Of a stretch of DNA of 64,000 nt, positions 23,838 through 32,291 are shown piece after piece. Location: positions 62,001 through 126,000 of the forward strand of contig RZYP01000001.1 in assembly GCA_009930275.1 (NCBI GenBank), given 5' to 3'. Under the pieces are notes generated by a model. That model saw only the letters and a list, made by a program, of their open reading frames with translations, was not told where the DNA came from and did no database searches. Source of the DNA: Negativicutes bacterium. Lineage in GTDB: Bacteria > Bacillota_C > Negativicutes > Acidaminococcales > Acidaminococcaceae. The translations under genes and the position numbers were made by a program. The first letter of the stretch is position 1, and each line of letters opens with the position of its first letter.

Positions 23838-25256
23838 ATGTACGACTGTAAATCGAAAAATGCGGCTGAATTTATTGACAATCAAGAGATTCTTGACACG
23901 ATTGCATACGCAGAGAAAAATAAAAGTAATCGAGAGCTAATCAACGATATTTTGCAACGTGCCAAAGATTATAAAGGTTTGAATCACCGCGATGCAGCAG
24001 TGCTTTTAGAGTGTGATTTAGAAGATGAAAATAAAAAAATGACAACGTTGGCACAGGAAATCAAACAAAATTTTTACGGCAACCGTATTGTAATGTTTGC
24101 GCCTTTATACCTTTCAAATTACTGCATTAATGGCTGTGTTTATTGCCCCTACCACAGCAGCAATAAAAATATCTCCAGAAAGAAACTCACACAAGAAGAA
24201 ATAGTGCGAGAAGTTATTGCCTTACAGGATATGGGGCACAAAAGGCTGGCTTTGGAAACCGGCGAAGACCCCGTTAACAATCCAATAGAATATGTTTTGG
24301 AAAGCATCAACACTATTTACGGCGTAAAGCACAAAAATGGTGCTATCCGCCGCGTTAATGTAAATATAGCTGCTACGACAGTTGAAAACTACCGTAAACT
24401 TAAAGAAGCCGGTATCGGGACGTATATTCTTTTTCAGGAAACCTATAACAAAGATAGTTATGAAAAGCTTCATCCAACCGGACCAAAGCATGACTACGCT
24501 TACCATACGGAAGCAATGGATCGTGCTATGGAGGGTGGAATTGACGACGTTGGGATCGGCGTATTGTTTGGTTTGAATATGTACCGCTATGATTTTGTAG
24601 GTTTGCTGATGCATGCTGAACATTTGGAAGCGGCAATGGGAGTAGGCCCGCATACTATCAGTGTGCCTCGTATTCGTCCTGCTGATGATGTTGATCCTGA
24701 TGATTTCAGTAATGCGATTTCTGACGAAATCTTTGCTAAAATCATAACTGTTTTGCGTATAGCTGTCCCATATACTGGAATGATTTTGTCCACTCGTGAA
24801 TCGGAAAAGACTCGTGAAAAAGTACTGGGACTAGGAATATCACAAATAAGTGGAGGGTCTCGCACGAGCGTAGGCGGTTATGTGGAGCCAGAGACTGGCG
24901 ACGAAAATTCGGCACAGTTTGATGTAAGTGACCGCCGTACTTTAGACGAAGTCGTCAATTGGTTATTAAAATTGGGTTATATCCCCAGTTTTTGTACGGC
25001 ATGTTACAGGGAGGGACGCACAGGAGATCGTTTTATGAGCCTTGTGAAATCAGGTCAAATAGCTAACTGTTGTCAGCCTAATGCCCTCATGACACTTAAA
25101 GAATATTTGGAAGATTATGCTTCGGCTGACACCAAGCAGAAAGGTGAGGCTGTAATTGCCAAAGAAACGCTCAATATATCCAATGAAAAAGTTCGAGCTA
25201 TAGCATCTGCACGTATCATTGAAATTTCAGAAGGGAAGAGGGATTTTCGGTTTTAG
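23838..25256 (+). CDS. hydG: [FeFe] hydrogenase H-cluster radical SAM maturase HydG
   Basis: About 472 residues. HydG cleaves tyrosine to make the CO and CN ligands of the H-cluster. The radical-SAM cluster motif is CINGCVYC (about residues 96-103); the C-terminal cluster is CTACYREGRTGDRF with the later CC in GQIANCC, which binds the second, dangler-iron cluster. SVPRIRPADD and SGGSRTSVGGY are family segments. GAGAGG lies 2 bases before a first ATG and 8 before the second, so the second is used. hydE and hydF are not in the window, so maturation genes are scattered; the target includes the hydrogenase at 6005-7510. Confidence 0.94.
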   Translation: MYDCKSKNAAEFIDNQEILDTIAYAEKNKSNRELINDILQRAKDYKGLNHRDAAVLLECDLEDENKKMTTLAQEIKQNFYGNRIVMFAPLYLSNYCINGCVYCPYHSSNKNISRKKLTQEEIVREVIALQDMGHKRLALETGEDPVNNPIEYVLESINTIYGVKHKNGAIRRVNVNIAATTVENYRKLKEAGIGTYILFQETYNKDSYEKLHPTGPKHDYAYHTEAMDRAMEGGIDDVGIGVLFGLNMYRYDFVGLLMHAEHLEAAMGVGPHTISVPRIRPADDVDPDDFSNAISDEIFAKIITVLRIAVPYTGMILSTRESEKTREKVLGLGISQISGGSRTSVGGYVEPETGDENSAQFDVSDRRTLDEVVNWLLKLGYIPSFCTACYREGRTGDRFMSLVKSGQIANCCQPNALMTLKEYLEDYASADTKQKGEAVIAKETLNISNEKVRAIASARIIEISEGKRDFRF

Positions 25257-25304
25257 TTTCGATGCGTAAGTACTTAATTTTTTCATTACTCGCCGATTTT
25301 TCTG

Positions 25305-25313
25305 TGGTATAAT
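25305..25313 (+). promoter_or_regulatory. Extended -10 promoter upstream of the EamA transporter
   Basis: TGGTATAAT (TGn plus perfect -10, 25308-25313), no good -35. The leader to the coding start is about 110 bases and contains a TAGACAG / CTGTCTA inverted repeat. Confidence 0.45.
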
Positions 25314-25431
25314 CAGTTACTGTAGACAGCATAATGGTATTAATATAACATGTATTTACCTGTCTAAACTATTGATGTTTTTTAAGGGATTGATTGTATT
25401 TGATAAAACACGGTAATAATCGTGGTATACG

Positions 25432-26331
25432 GTGAATAAAGGGGAAATAGGGTTGGTTTTTAAGCAATATATCGGTCCTGCTTATTTGGCGGTTGCTGCG
25501 AGTATTTGGGGCGGCATGTATGTAGTAAGCAAAATTGTACTTAATATTGTTCCACCATTGGAGCTAGTGTGGCTGAGGTACTTAGTTGCCTCGGCTGCAC
25601 TTATTTTGGTTGGGCTTGCCACAGGGCAATCATGGAAAGTAAGAAGGCATGATGTGCCATTAATAGTATCTATTGGCCTAATTGGCTACTTTCTATCTAT
25701 TTGGGCCCAGTTCGTGGGAACGAAATTATCATCAGCACAGATGGGTGCCGTTATTACTTCGGCAACGCCTGCCTTCATGGTCGTTTTTGCTTATATGATG
25801 TTAAAGGAGAAAATAACCGCCAGAAAGATATCATCAGTTTGTTTAGCAACGATTGGCGTTCTGTTCATCGTCGGCATAGGCGATGTTGACAATAGCTTGC
25901 AGCTAGGTGGGCTTGCTTTGGTTGTAGCTGCTTTGGCTTGGGCTTTAATGTCAGTGCTTGTAAAAAGAGTGCCTTCTGATTATTCCCAACTAGTTGTTAC
26001 AACTTATGCGATTCTCAGCGCCACAATCGCTATTACACCGTTCGCTGTTACGCAGTTTAGCCAAGATAAGTTATATCTGTTGCTGCAGCCAACAGTTATT
26101 TTAGGGGTGCTCTATATAGGCGTTGCCGCAACAGCAGGGGCATTTCTTTTTTGGAATAAGGGCTTGCAAATGGTAGATGCAAGCCGTGGCGGCATTTATT
26201 TCTTTTTTCAGCCGCTTGTCGGCACTTTTTTGGGCTGGTTATTTTTAGGGGAGCAGGTAGGTCTTGGTTTTTTCATAGGAGCATTGTTAATCTTTGCCGG
26301 GGTTTTGCTTGTAATTAATAGTGGCGAATAG
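25432..26331 (+). CDS. DMT-superfamily EamA transporter
   Basis: 299 residues with ten predicted membrane helices in two EamA repeats; typical segments are AASIWGGMYVVSKI, SAQMGAVITSATPAFMVVFAYMMLKEKIT and ASRGGIYFFFQPLVGTFLGWLFLGE. Exporter of a metabolite or amino acid in the cytoplasmic membrane; substrate unknown. The GTG taken has a poor ribosome site; a TTG at 25453 preceded by AAAGGGG is an alternative start and would remove seven residues. No partner genes; stands between hydG and the binding protein. Confidence 0.85.
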   Translation: MNKGEIGLVFKQYIGPAYLAVAASIWGGMYVVSKIVLNIVPPLELVWLRYLVASAALILVGLATGQSWKVRRHDVPLIVSIGLIGYFLSIWAQFVGTKLSSAQMGAVITSATPAFMVVFAYMMLKEKITARKISSVCLATIGVLFIVGIGDVDNSLQLGGLALVVAALAWALMSVLVKRVPSDYSQLVVTTYAILSATIAITPFAVTQFSQDKLYLLLQPTVILGVLYIGVAATAGAFLFWNKGLQMVDASRGGIYFFFQPLVGTFLGWLFLGEQVGLGFFIGALLIFAGVLLVINSGE

Positions 26332-26410
26332 TTTTTGCTGAACGAAATCCATGCGCAAATAATAGAAATAAAGACTTGCAGTATTAAATAATCAAAATTT
26401 ATTGTTTTCT

Positions 26411-26439
26411 TTGAAGATTGTTGCAACATATCGTATAAT
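26411..26439 (+). promoter_or_regulatory. Promoter of the amino-acid binding lipoprotein gene
   Basis: TTGAAG (26411-26416), 17-base spacer, TATAAT (26434-26439). The leader of about 100 bases contains two overlapping inverted repeats (see findings). Confidence 0.7.
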
Positions 26440-26544
26440 ATATACTAAGTTGGTTTTAGCAGAAACATGTTTAGAATATGGGGGTACCCATGTTTTTGGA
26501 ACCTTGTAGACATAAATATTTATTTGTATTTGAGGGGGAGAAAG

Positions 26545-27711
26545 ATGTCGAAAAGATTAAAATTAGTTAGTTCTCTTGCCATTGCTTCCATTTTGGTCGC
26601 TAGCCTTGTTTCCGGTTGTGGCACCAAAGAAGATAAGGACATTAAAATCGGTATGGTGTACGAGTTGACGGGAAATACTGCCTCGTATGGAACATCAGCT
26701 GCTAATGGAGCAAAACTTGCTTTCAAAGAGATAAATGCTAGTGGGGGCGTATTAGGAAAACAAATCGAAGTCATTACTGCCGATAATAAGGGCGAGCCTT
26801 CTGAGTCGGCTAACGCAATGTCTAAAGTTATCAGCCAGAATAAGGTCGTAGCTGTCACTGGTTTTACTGTCAGTTCCTGCGGAATAGCGGCCTCAGCCGT
26901 CGCCGAAGCCAGCAAAATACCTTTCGTTGCAGCGGCTACCGTTAATCCTAAAGTAACAGTGGATGAGAGAACAGGTAAAGTCAAGGATTATACCTTCAGG
27001 GCCTGTTTCATTGATTCCTTCCAGGGAACTGTTGGCGCTAACTTTGCACTGAAGGGACTAAAGGCCAATAAAACTGCTATTATGACTGATAGTTCCAGCG
27101 ATTACAGTAAAGGCCTTACGGAAATATTCAGAAGTACGTACGTTAAAGCTGGCGGAAAAATTGTTGCCGAAGAGTCGTATCTGCAAAAAGATCAGGATTA
27201 TAAGCCAATATTGACTAAAATAAAAGCACAAAATCCTGACTTGTTGTACATACCTGGTTATTACGAAGATGTTGGCAAGATTATCAAGCAGGCTCGTGAG
27301 CTTGGCATGACAATACCGGTTCTCGGTGCAGATGCCTGGGATTCGCCGGTGTTGGTAGAGATGGGTGGTGCACAAGCTCTTAACAACACATATTTCACAA
27401 ACTTCTATTCTATTGAAGATAAAAACCCTGTGTCTAATGCTTTTGTTGAAGCCTATAAAAAAGAATACGGACAAACACCGGATTCCATGGCTGCTATGGG
27501 CTATGATGCGACTAAGTTACTGGTTGACGCCATAAAGCGTGCCAATAGTACCGACGCAAAAAAAATAAGGGAAGCATTGGCTGCAACCAAGAATTTCAGC
27601 AGCGTAAGCGGCGAAATGAGTTTGAACGAAAAACATGACGCCGTCAGAGGTGTTGTTATTATTGAGCTAAAAGACGGTAAGCAAGTTTACAAAGAGACAG
27701 TTAAGCCATAG
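26545..27711 (+). CDS. Branched-chain amino acid ABC transporter binding lipoprotein (LivJ-like)
   Basis: 388 residues. Lipoprotein signal with lipobox VSGC (Cys25), then a type I periplasmic-binding fold: IKIGMVYELTGNTASYGTSAANGAKLAFKEINA, GVLGKQIEVITADNKGEPSESANA and DAWDSPVLVEMGG are hallmarks of LivJ/LivK. It binds an amino acid or related ligand at the cell surface. No permease or ATPase genes adjoin, so it is an orphan that must use a transporter encoded elsewhere. GGGGGAG precedes the ATG; the frame is open 78 bases earlier but without translation signals. Monocistronic by promoter and terminator. Confidence 0.88.
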   Translation: MSKRLKLVSSLAIASILVASLVSGCGTKEDKDIKIGMVYELTGNTASYGTSAANGAKLAFKEINASGGVLGKQIEVITADNKGEPSESANAMSKVISQNKVVAVTGFTVSSCGIAASAVAEASKIPFVAAATVNPKVTVDERTGKVKDYTFRACFIDSFQGTVGANFALKGLKANKTAIMTDSSSDYSKGLTEIFRSTYVKAGGKIVAEESYLQKDQDYKPILTKIKAQNPDLLYIPGYYEDVGKIIKQARELGMTIPVLGADAWDSPVLVEMGGAQALNNTYFTNFYSIEDKNPVSNAFVEAYKKEYGQTPDSMAAMGYDATKLLVDAIKRANSTDAKKIREALAATKNFSSVSGEMSLNEKHDAVRGVVIIELKDGKQVYKETVKP

Positions 27712-27761
27712 AAACTTTCACGGTATTTTGTATAAAAAAGAAGAGTGCTTTCAATATTTCC

Positions 27762-27800
27762 AACTAGCCTGAAGAAATCTTCAGGCTAGTTTTCTTTTTG
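27762..27800 (+). terminator. Terminator of the binding-protein gene
   Basis: Fourteen-pair stem AACTAGCCTGAAGA / TCTTCAGGCTAGTT with a two-base AA centre, then TTCTTTTTG. Confidence 0.88.
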
Positions 27801-27925
27801 TTAAATATGCAAATAGAGATATTATTTAAAAATAAAGGATTTTAAAGAAATCTATTGAAATAGCATCTTAAGCGAAATTTTAAGAATATACTAAAAATTA
27901 ATGTCTTGAAGATTGGAGAAATAGT

Positions 27926-28735
27926 ATGACAATCAAGAGCACAGCCGGAATTAGAATAGAGCTTGTAACAATGGCTGCCTTCGTGCTGATGATTGTTATT
28001 AACATTCTTGCAAATTATCTTCCGATTAATGGTGTTACAACCGGTCAAGTCTCAGAGTATTATCCTAATCTTTTTCAGCCTTCAACGACGACATTTGCTA
28101 TCTGGGGCTTGATCTACATGTTGTTGGCAGGATATGTTTTTTATCAACTGGGAATATTCAAGCGCAAAATTAATGCTGCCGAGGACGATTTTTTAAGCAA
28201 AATCAGGGTAGCATTTATTTATTCGTCATTGGCAAACACATTGTGGATATTTTCGTGGCATTACTTTCTTTTACCGCTTTCGATGCTATTGATTATAGTA
28301 ATATTTTTGTGTTTGTTTTATATTTGCCATACTGTAAGTAAATATGATTTTTCGCTGGAAAAAATGGTATTTATCAGAATACCTTTCAGTATATATTTCG
28401 GATGGATTACCGTTGCGACAATCGCAAACTTTGCCGTGCTGGCAGCTAGTTTGGAAGGTAATTACTTTGGCTTTGGCGAAACCACTTTGACTATTGTGTT
28501 GCTTTTGTTTGGCCAAATTGTTGGAATGCTTGTTACATTAAGATATAGGGATATTGCTTATGGATTAGTTTTTATCTGGGCCTACGCTGGTATTTTAATA
28601 AAACATGTTTCGGAAATTGGTTTTTCAGGGCAATACCCCCAAATCATTATCGCTACAGCAAGCTGTATATTTCTGACGGCGTTAGTCTTGGCATATGTCT
28701 TTTTTACCACAAAAAGGTTTACCGAAAATGATTGA
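27926..28735 (+). CDS. TspO/MBR-like (tryptophan-rich sensory) membrane protein
   Basis: 269 residues, about eight hydrophobic helices. The N-terminal part NILANYLPINGVTTGQVSEYYPNLFQP followed by FAIWGLIYMLLAGYVFYQ matches proteins annotated as tryptophan-rich sensory, relatives of TspO/MBR, which bind porphyrins or steroids; the protein is longer than the 150-residue TspO core. FGWITVATIANFAV is another family-like stretch. A ribosome site GGAGAAAT precedes the ATG. No neighbour suggests its ligand. Family call moderate, function unknown. Confidence 0.65.
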   Translation: MTIKSTAGIRIELVTMAAFVLMIVINILANYLPINGVTTGQVSEYYPNLFQPSTTTFAIWGLIYMLLAGYVFYQLGIFKRKINAAEDDFLSKIRVAFIYSSLANTLWIFSWHYFLLPLSMLLIIVIFLCLFYICHTVSKYDFSLEKMVFIRIPFSIYFGWITVATIANFAVLAASLEGNYFGFGETTLTIVLLLFGQIVGMLVTLRYRDIAYGLVFIWAYAGILIKHVSEIGFSGQYPQIIIATASCIFLTALVLAYVFFTTKRFTEND

Positions 28736-28800
28736 TGTCTGGCGTCAAGCTGGTAGGTTGATCTGATAAAAAATCTAATATTATATTTGGCAGGTATAAA

Positions 28801-29757
28801 ATGAAAAATATTGCGACGTGGAAAAAAATTGTCGTTTTTCTATCTACGGTGTTTCTTCTGGTAAACACTGTTCTATTTGTGGCCGGTTATTATTTTTATA
28901 ACATCATCATGTCCTATAGCAAAAGCAATGCTTACTCCGTAGAAGAGTACCAAAGTGAGGCGGATAAGCTTGGCTACAGCTACGCTAGCCTCAATAAAGC
29001 TAAAAAAGAATTTGTCAGTATTGATTCACGGTATAATTATAAAATAAAGGGTATTTTTGTTAGAAATGTGATAGAAACAAATAACACAATTATTCTGGTT
29101 CATGGTATTGGGCGCGACAAAGATTGGAGCCTTATGAAGTATGGAGTTCTCTTCTTAGACAACGGCTTCAATGTATTTGTTTATGACGGTAGAAATCATG
29201 GGGAAAGCGGTGGTGATTACCCAAGTTATGGCTTTTATGAAAGTGATGATTTACAAACATGTATTTCGTACGTAAAAGAGAAGGCCCCCGACGGTGTCAT
29301 AGGAATCCACGGAGAGTCTATGGGGGCGGCTGTTTTTTTGGTTTGGGCAGGCAGTTATGATAACTCCGACGTGTCTTTTGGTATTGAGGATTGCGGCTAT
29401 TCTGATCTTTATGAACTTTTTTATGAGAGATTGGAAGATTATGCTATCCCGAAGATTTTCCGACCATTGCTCTTGAAATATACGAATTTAATCTGCGAAT
29501 TGAAAGCAGGATTTAGTCTGAATGATGTTTCCCCAATAAACGGCATTAACGAGGTGCGAATACCAATCTTATTTATACATGGTTCTGAAGATGATTTTGT
29601 AAAATCCAATATGGCTGAAGAAATGTTTAACAAAAAAGAGGGTCCGAAAGAACTTTATTTAGTGCAGGGAGCCAAACATGCAAAGGCTATAAATAGCGAC
29701 AGAAATACTTATGAGGAAGTAATTATGAATTTTTATAAGAAAGTTGTTGAAAAATAA
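28801..29757 (+). CDS. Membrane-anchored alpha/beta hydrolase
   Basis: 318 residues. One N-terminal hydrophobic helix (about 10-33) anchors the protein with the rest probably outside. The hydrolase core has the oxyanion region ILVHGIGRD, YDGRNHGESGG, the nucleophile elbow GESMG (Ser173), Asp in HGSEDDFV and His in GAKHAKA, so the catalytic triad is complete. The group resembles bacterial YhdP/ABHD-type serine hydrolases with an N-terminal anchor. Substrate unknown. Follows the TspO-like gene by 65 bases; cotranscription possible, no terminator between. Confidence 0.82.
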   Translation: MKNIATWKKIVVFLSTVFLLVNTVLFVAGYYFYNIIMSYSKSNAYSVEEYQSEADKLGYSYASLNKAKKEFVSIDSRYNYKIKGIFVRNVIETNNTIILVHGIGRDKDWSLMKYGVLFLDNGFNVFVYDGRNHGESGGDYPSYGFYESDDLQTCISYVKEKAPDGVIGIHGESMGAAVFLVWAGSYDNSDVSFGIEDCGYSDLYELFYERLEDYAIPKIFRPLLLKYTNLICELKAGFSLNDVSPINGINEVRIPILFIHGSEDDFVKSNMAEEMFNKKEGPKELYLVQGAKHAKAINSDRNTYEEVIMNFYKKVVEK

Positions 29758-29833
29758 GAATTTACATAAGACGGCAAAGATTTATATTTAACAAAAGAAT
29801 CAACGATAAAACTTATGGAAGGAGGAGAAAAAA

Positions 29834-30478
29834 ATGAGGTTTAGAGATAGAACGGATGCGGGAATCAGATTGGCCAATGCATTGGCAAAGTATCAGAGCG
29901 AGGATTTGATAATTTATGCCCTGCCAAGGGGCGGCGTTCCCCTTGGAGTAGAAATAGCCAAGAGGTTAAACGCACCTTTGGATTTACTTATTACGAAGAA
30001 AATAGGGCATCCTAGAAATCCTGAGTATGCAATAGGAGCTATAACAGAAGACGGTGACCCGGTTTGCAATCAGGAGGAAGTAGAGTGGGTTGATCGGCAG
30101 TGGCTTGAAGAAGAAACGGCAAGGTTGCGTCTCGAAATAAAGAGACGCCGCGAAAAATATTTTGGTGAGATAGTCCAACATCCAATCGAAGGAAAAACTG
30201 TAATAATTGTTGACGATGGTATCGCAACGGGCTATACAATGTTCGCCTCAATCAACGAGATAAAAAAACGCAAGCCAAGTAAAATTGTTGTCGCAATTCC
30301 GGTTACGCCGGAAGACATTGCCAATAAACTGAGGGCTATTGTGGATGACCTGGTTTCTGTTCAAATTGACCCTTTTTATTTAGGAGCTGTTGGCGCCTAT
30401 TATGATGATTTTAGCCAAGTTGAAGATGAAGAAGTTATTGCTTTGTTGAAATCAGTTGCAGGTCAAGGAGGACTTTGA
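29834..30478 (+). CDS. Phosphoribosyltransferase domain protein
   Basis: 214 residues of the type I phosphoribosyltransferase family, with the PRPP-binding loop VIIVDDGIATGYTM (about 122-135) and the early segment YALPRGGVPLGVEIAKRL. Substrate base unknown; such proteins occur with or fused to dienelactone-hydrolase-like domains, and here exactly such a gene follows, one base after the stop. AAGGAGGAG precedes the ATG. Cytoplasmic. The pair may be a split version of the fused protein (inference). Confidence 0.85.
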   Translation: MRFRDRTDAGIRLANALAKYQSEDLIIYALPRGGVPLGVEIAKRLNAPLDLLITKKIGHPRNPEYAIGAITEDGDPVCNQEEVEWVDRQWLEEETARLRLEIKRRREKYFGEIVQHPIEGKTVIIVDDGIATGYTMFASINEIKKRKPSKIVVAIPVTPEDIANKLRAIVDDLVSVQIDPFYLGAVGAYYDDFSQVEDEEVIALLKSVAGQGGL

Positions 30479-30479
30479 C

Positions 30480-31133
30480 ATGAGCGAAAATGCGGAAATC
30501 AACAAAACTGTAATCATACCGGACGGCAAAGCGAATATGGTGGGTTCTTTAGTGATTCCGGAAGGTGCGAAAGCTTTAGTTCTTTTTGCCCATGGAAGCG
30601 GGAGCAGCAGGCATAGCCCACGCAACAATTATGTTGCGTCCGTTATCAGGAAAAACGGACTGGCAACTTTGCTTTTGGATTTGTTGACCCCAGCGGAAGA
30701 TTCGAACTATGAGACGCGATTTGACATAGATTTATTAGCCCATCGTTTGTTTGTTGCTACAAAATGGCTGCAGGCCCAACCGGAAACATGTACGCTAAGC
30801 ATAGGGTATTTTGGTGCAAGCACAGGGGCGGCCGCGGCTATACAAAGCGCTGCGATACCATCTGCGGGAATTTATGCTATTGTGTCACGTGGCGGTAGAC
30901 CTGATTTAGCAATGTCCTACCTTGACAAAATAACGTCTCCTACGCTGCTTATTGTTGGTGGCAAAGATGACGTTGTTATAGAATTAAATAAAGAAGCCTA
31001 TGATAGACTTGCTTGTATCAAAAAGCTGGAGATAGTTCAGGGAGCGACCCATCTTTTTGAAGAACAGGGAACATTAGAAAGAGTCGCCGAACTAGCAGAA
31101 GACTGGTTTGCAAAACACCTTGCAAGCTACTGA
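30480..31133 (+). CDS. Dienelactone hydrolase-like alpha/beta hydrolase
   Basis: 217 residues: oxyanion region LFAHGSGSSRHSPRN, nucleophile in YFGASTGAAAA, Asp in VGGKDDVV and His in GATHLFEEQG. This is the group of small hydrolases linked to phosphoribosyltransferases. AAGGAGG lies inside the end of the preceding gene, eight bases before this ATG, so translation is coupled. No transmembrane part. Substrate unknown; the joint presence with a PRPP-binding protein suggests a common, still undefined reaction or repair step. Confidence 0.83.
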   Translation: MSENAEINKTVIIPDGKANMVGSLVIPEGAKALVLFAHGSGSSRHSPRNNYVASVIRKNGLATLLLDLLTPAEDSNYETRFDIDLLAHRLFVATKWLQAQPETCTLSIGYFGASTGAAAAIQSAAIPSAGIYAIVSRGGRPDLAMSYLDKITSPTLLIVGGKDDVVIELNKEAYDRLACIKKLEIVQGATHLFEEQGTLERVAELAEDWFAKHLASY

Positions 31134-31167
31134 AAAGGACTTTTACTTATTATGGGGGAGGAACAAT

Positions 31168-31752
31168 ATGTTAGATGCAATTAAACGCAGGCGCAGCGTT
31201 CGCAATTATTTGGAAAAACAAATAAACGAGGAAGAACTAAATAAAATACTTGAGGCGGCTCTTTACAGCCCCAGCGGGCACAATGCCCAGCCGTGGCACT
31301 TTACGGTAATTCAGAATAAGGAGCTGATAGATTATATCAGCGATAGAACAAAGCAGATAATGACTATGTCAAATGTCGATAAAGCACGTAAGCTCGGGGA
31401 GTCACCGAAGTACCATCTTTTTCATCAAGCTCCTACGGTTGTTATTGTGTCTGGACGAACTGGGGAAAAATCAGTAATTGATCTGCCAGGGTATAATTTT
31501 GAACCTTATTCGCCTTTGGCAGAGTGTTCTGCTTCTATCCAGAATATGCTGCTAGCTGCTGAAAGCATAGGTGTAGGAAGTTGCTGGATTGGCTTTGTTA
31601 ATTATTTTTTTGCATTTCCGGATGAGGTGCAAAAACTTGAAATACCCGAAAATTTCAAACCGTTGTTTGCAGTATGCCTGGGCTACAAAAACAATTCCAT
31701 ATCACTTAATTTGCCGCATCGTAAAACTGATTGCATAAACTATATAAGGTAG
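31168..31752 (+). CDS. Nitroreductase-family FMN oxidoreductase
   Basis: 194 residues. N-terminal FMN-phosphate segment IKRRRSVRNYLEKQI, then ALYSPSGHNAQPWHFTVI and the late GSCWIGFVNYFF. The protein uses NAD(P)H and FMN to reduce nitro, quinone or other acceptors; physiological substrate unknown. GGGGGAGGAA lies before the ATG; an earlier in-frame start inside the hydrolase gene is not needed. It follows the hydrolase by 34 bases, probably in the same transcript, and ends at a terminator shared with the convergent gene. Confidence 0.87.
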   Translation: MLDAIKRRRSVRNYLEKQINEEELNKILEAALYSPSGHNAQPWHFTVIQNKELIDYISDRTKQIMTMSNVDKARKLGESPKYHLFHQAPTVVIVSGRTGEKSVIDLPGYNFEPYSPLAECSASIQNMLLAAESIGVGSCWIGFVNYFFAFPDEVQKLEIPENFKPLFAVCLGYKNNSISLNLPHRKTDCINYIR

Positions 31753-31790
31753 GCCCTAAACTCAAGTAACTAAGACCAATAAGCACAAAA

Positions 31791-31830
31791 AAATGCTACC
31801 GTCGTAAATTGAACGGTAGCATTTTTATTT
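31791..31830. terminator. Bidirectional terminator
   Basis: Stem AAATGCTACCGT / ACGGTAGCATTT (31791-31802 with 31813-31824), T-rich on both outer sides, between convergent genes. Confidence 0.88.
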
Positions 31831-32180
31831 TAACGAGTTTTATTTGTAAATTTTTTTCGGTTCTCATTCTGCGGGTTTGTCATATTTGGTCTATCATGAT
31901 GTAAACGGCCTTCCTCTTTAGGCTCTTTCAAGTGCTGATGTTCTTTTAACTCATCTCCCGGTTTGTAGGCAGTGTCAGCGAGAGGAACAGAATAGGAGGA
32001 ATGCTCATCTTGTGAAAATTCCCTTTCGCCGATATAGGTGGGACAAGAAAGCCACGCTAATCCTTCCTCGGTATCAGCTTCTACGAATAGTAAGTTGAGT
32101 CCGCAAAAACCACAGGTTTCATCAGTTAAATCATAAACAGTTGCTTCCTTCAAAGGCTTTACATGTTTTTTTGTTTTCAT
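31830..32180 (-). CDS. Small hydrophilic CxxC protein of unknown function
   Basis: 116 residues. Residues about 20-60 contain TCGFCG and a later Cys in LSCPTYIGE, perhaps a small zinc site; the C-terminal half is strongly polar and probably unstructured (HQHLKEPKEEGRLHHDRPN). A clean AGGAGGTG lies seven bases before the ATG and a promoter can be drawn upstream, so it is a real, probably well translated gene. Family not recognised. Monocistronic, between the nucleoside kinase and the nitroreductase. Confidence 0.6.
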   Translation of the reverse strand: MKTKKHVKPLKEATVYDLTDETCGFCGLNLLFVEADTEEGLAWLSCPTYIGEREFSQDEHSSYSVPLADTAYKPGDELKEHQHLKEPKEEGRLHHDRPNMTNPQNENRKKFTNKTR

Positions 32181-32228
32181 AATGACACCTCCTATTAATT
32201 CCAGTTTGAAATGCAGCCTTGCAAATAT

Positions 32229-32257
32229 ATGACACCATATTTTCAGAAAATTGTCAA
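32229..32257 (-). promoter_or_regulatory. Probable promoter of the small CxxC protein gene
   Basis: Minus strand: TTGACA (32257-32252), 17-base spacer, TGTCAT (32234-32229). The -35 is perfect, the -10 matches 4 of 6. Confidence 0.45.
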
Positions 32258-32291
32258 TATTCGTCGACGAAATTATATGAATATTTAAAGG

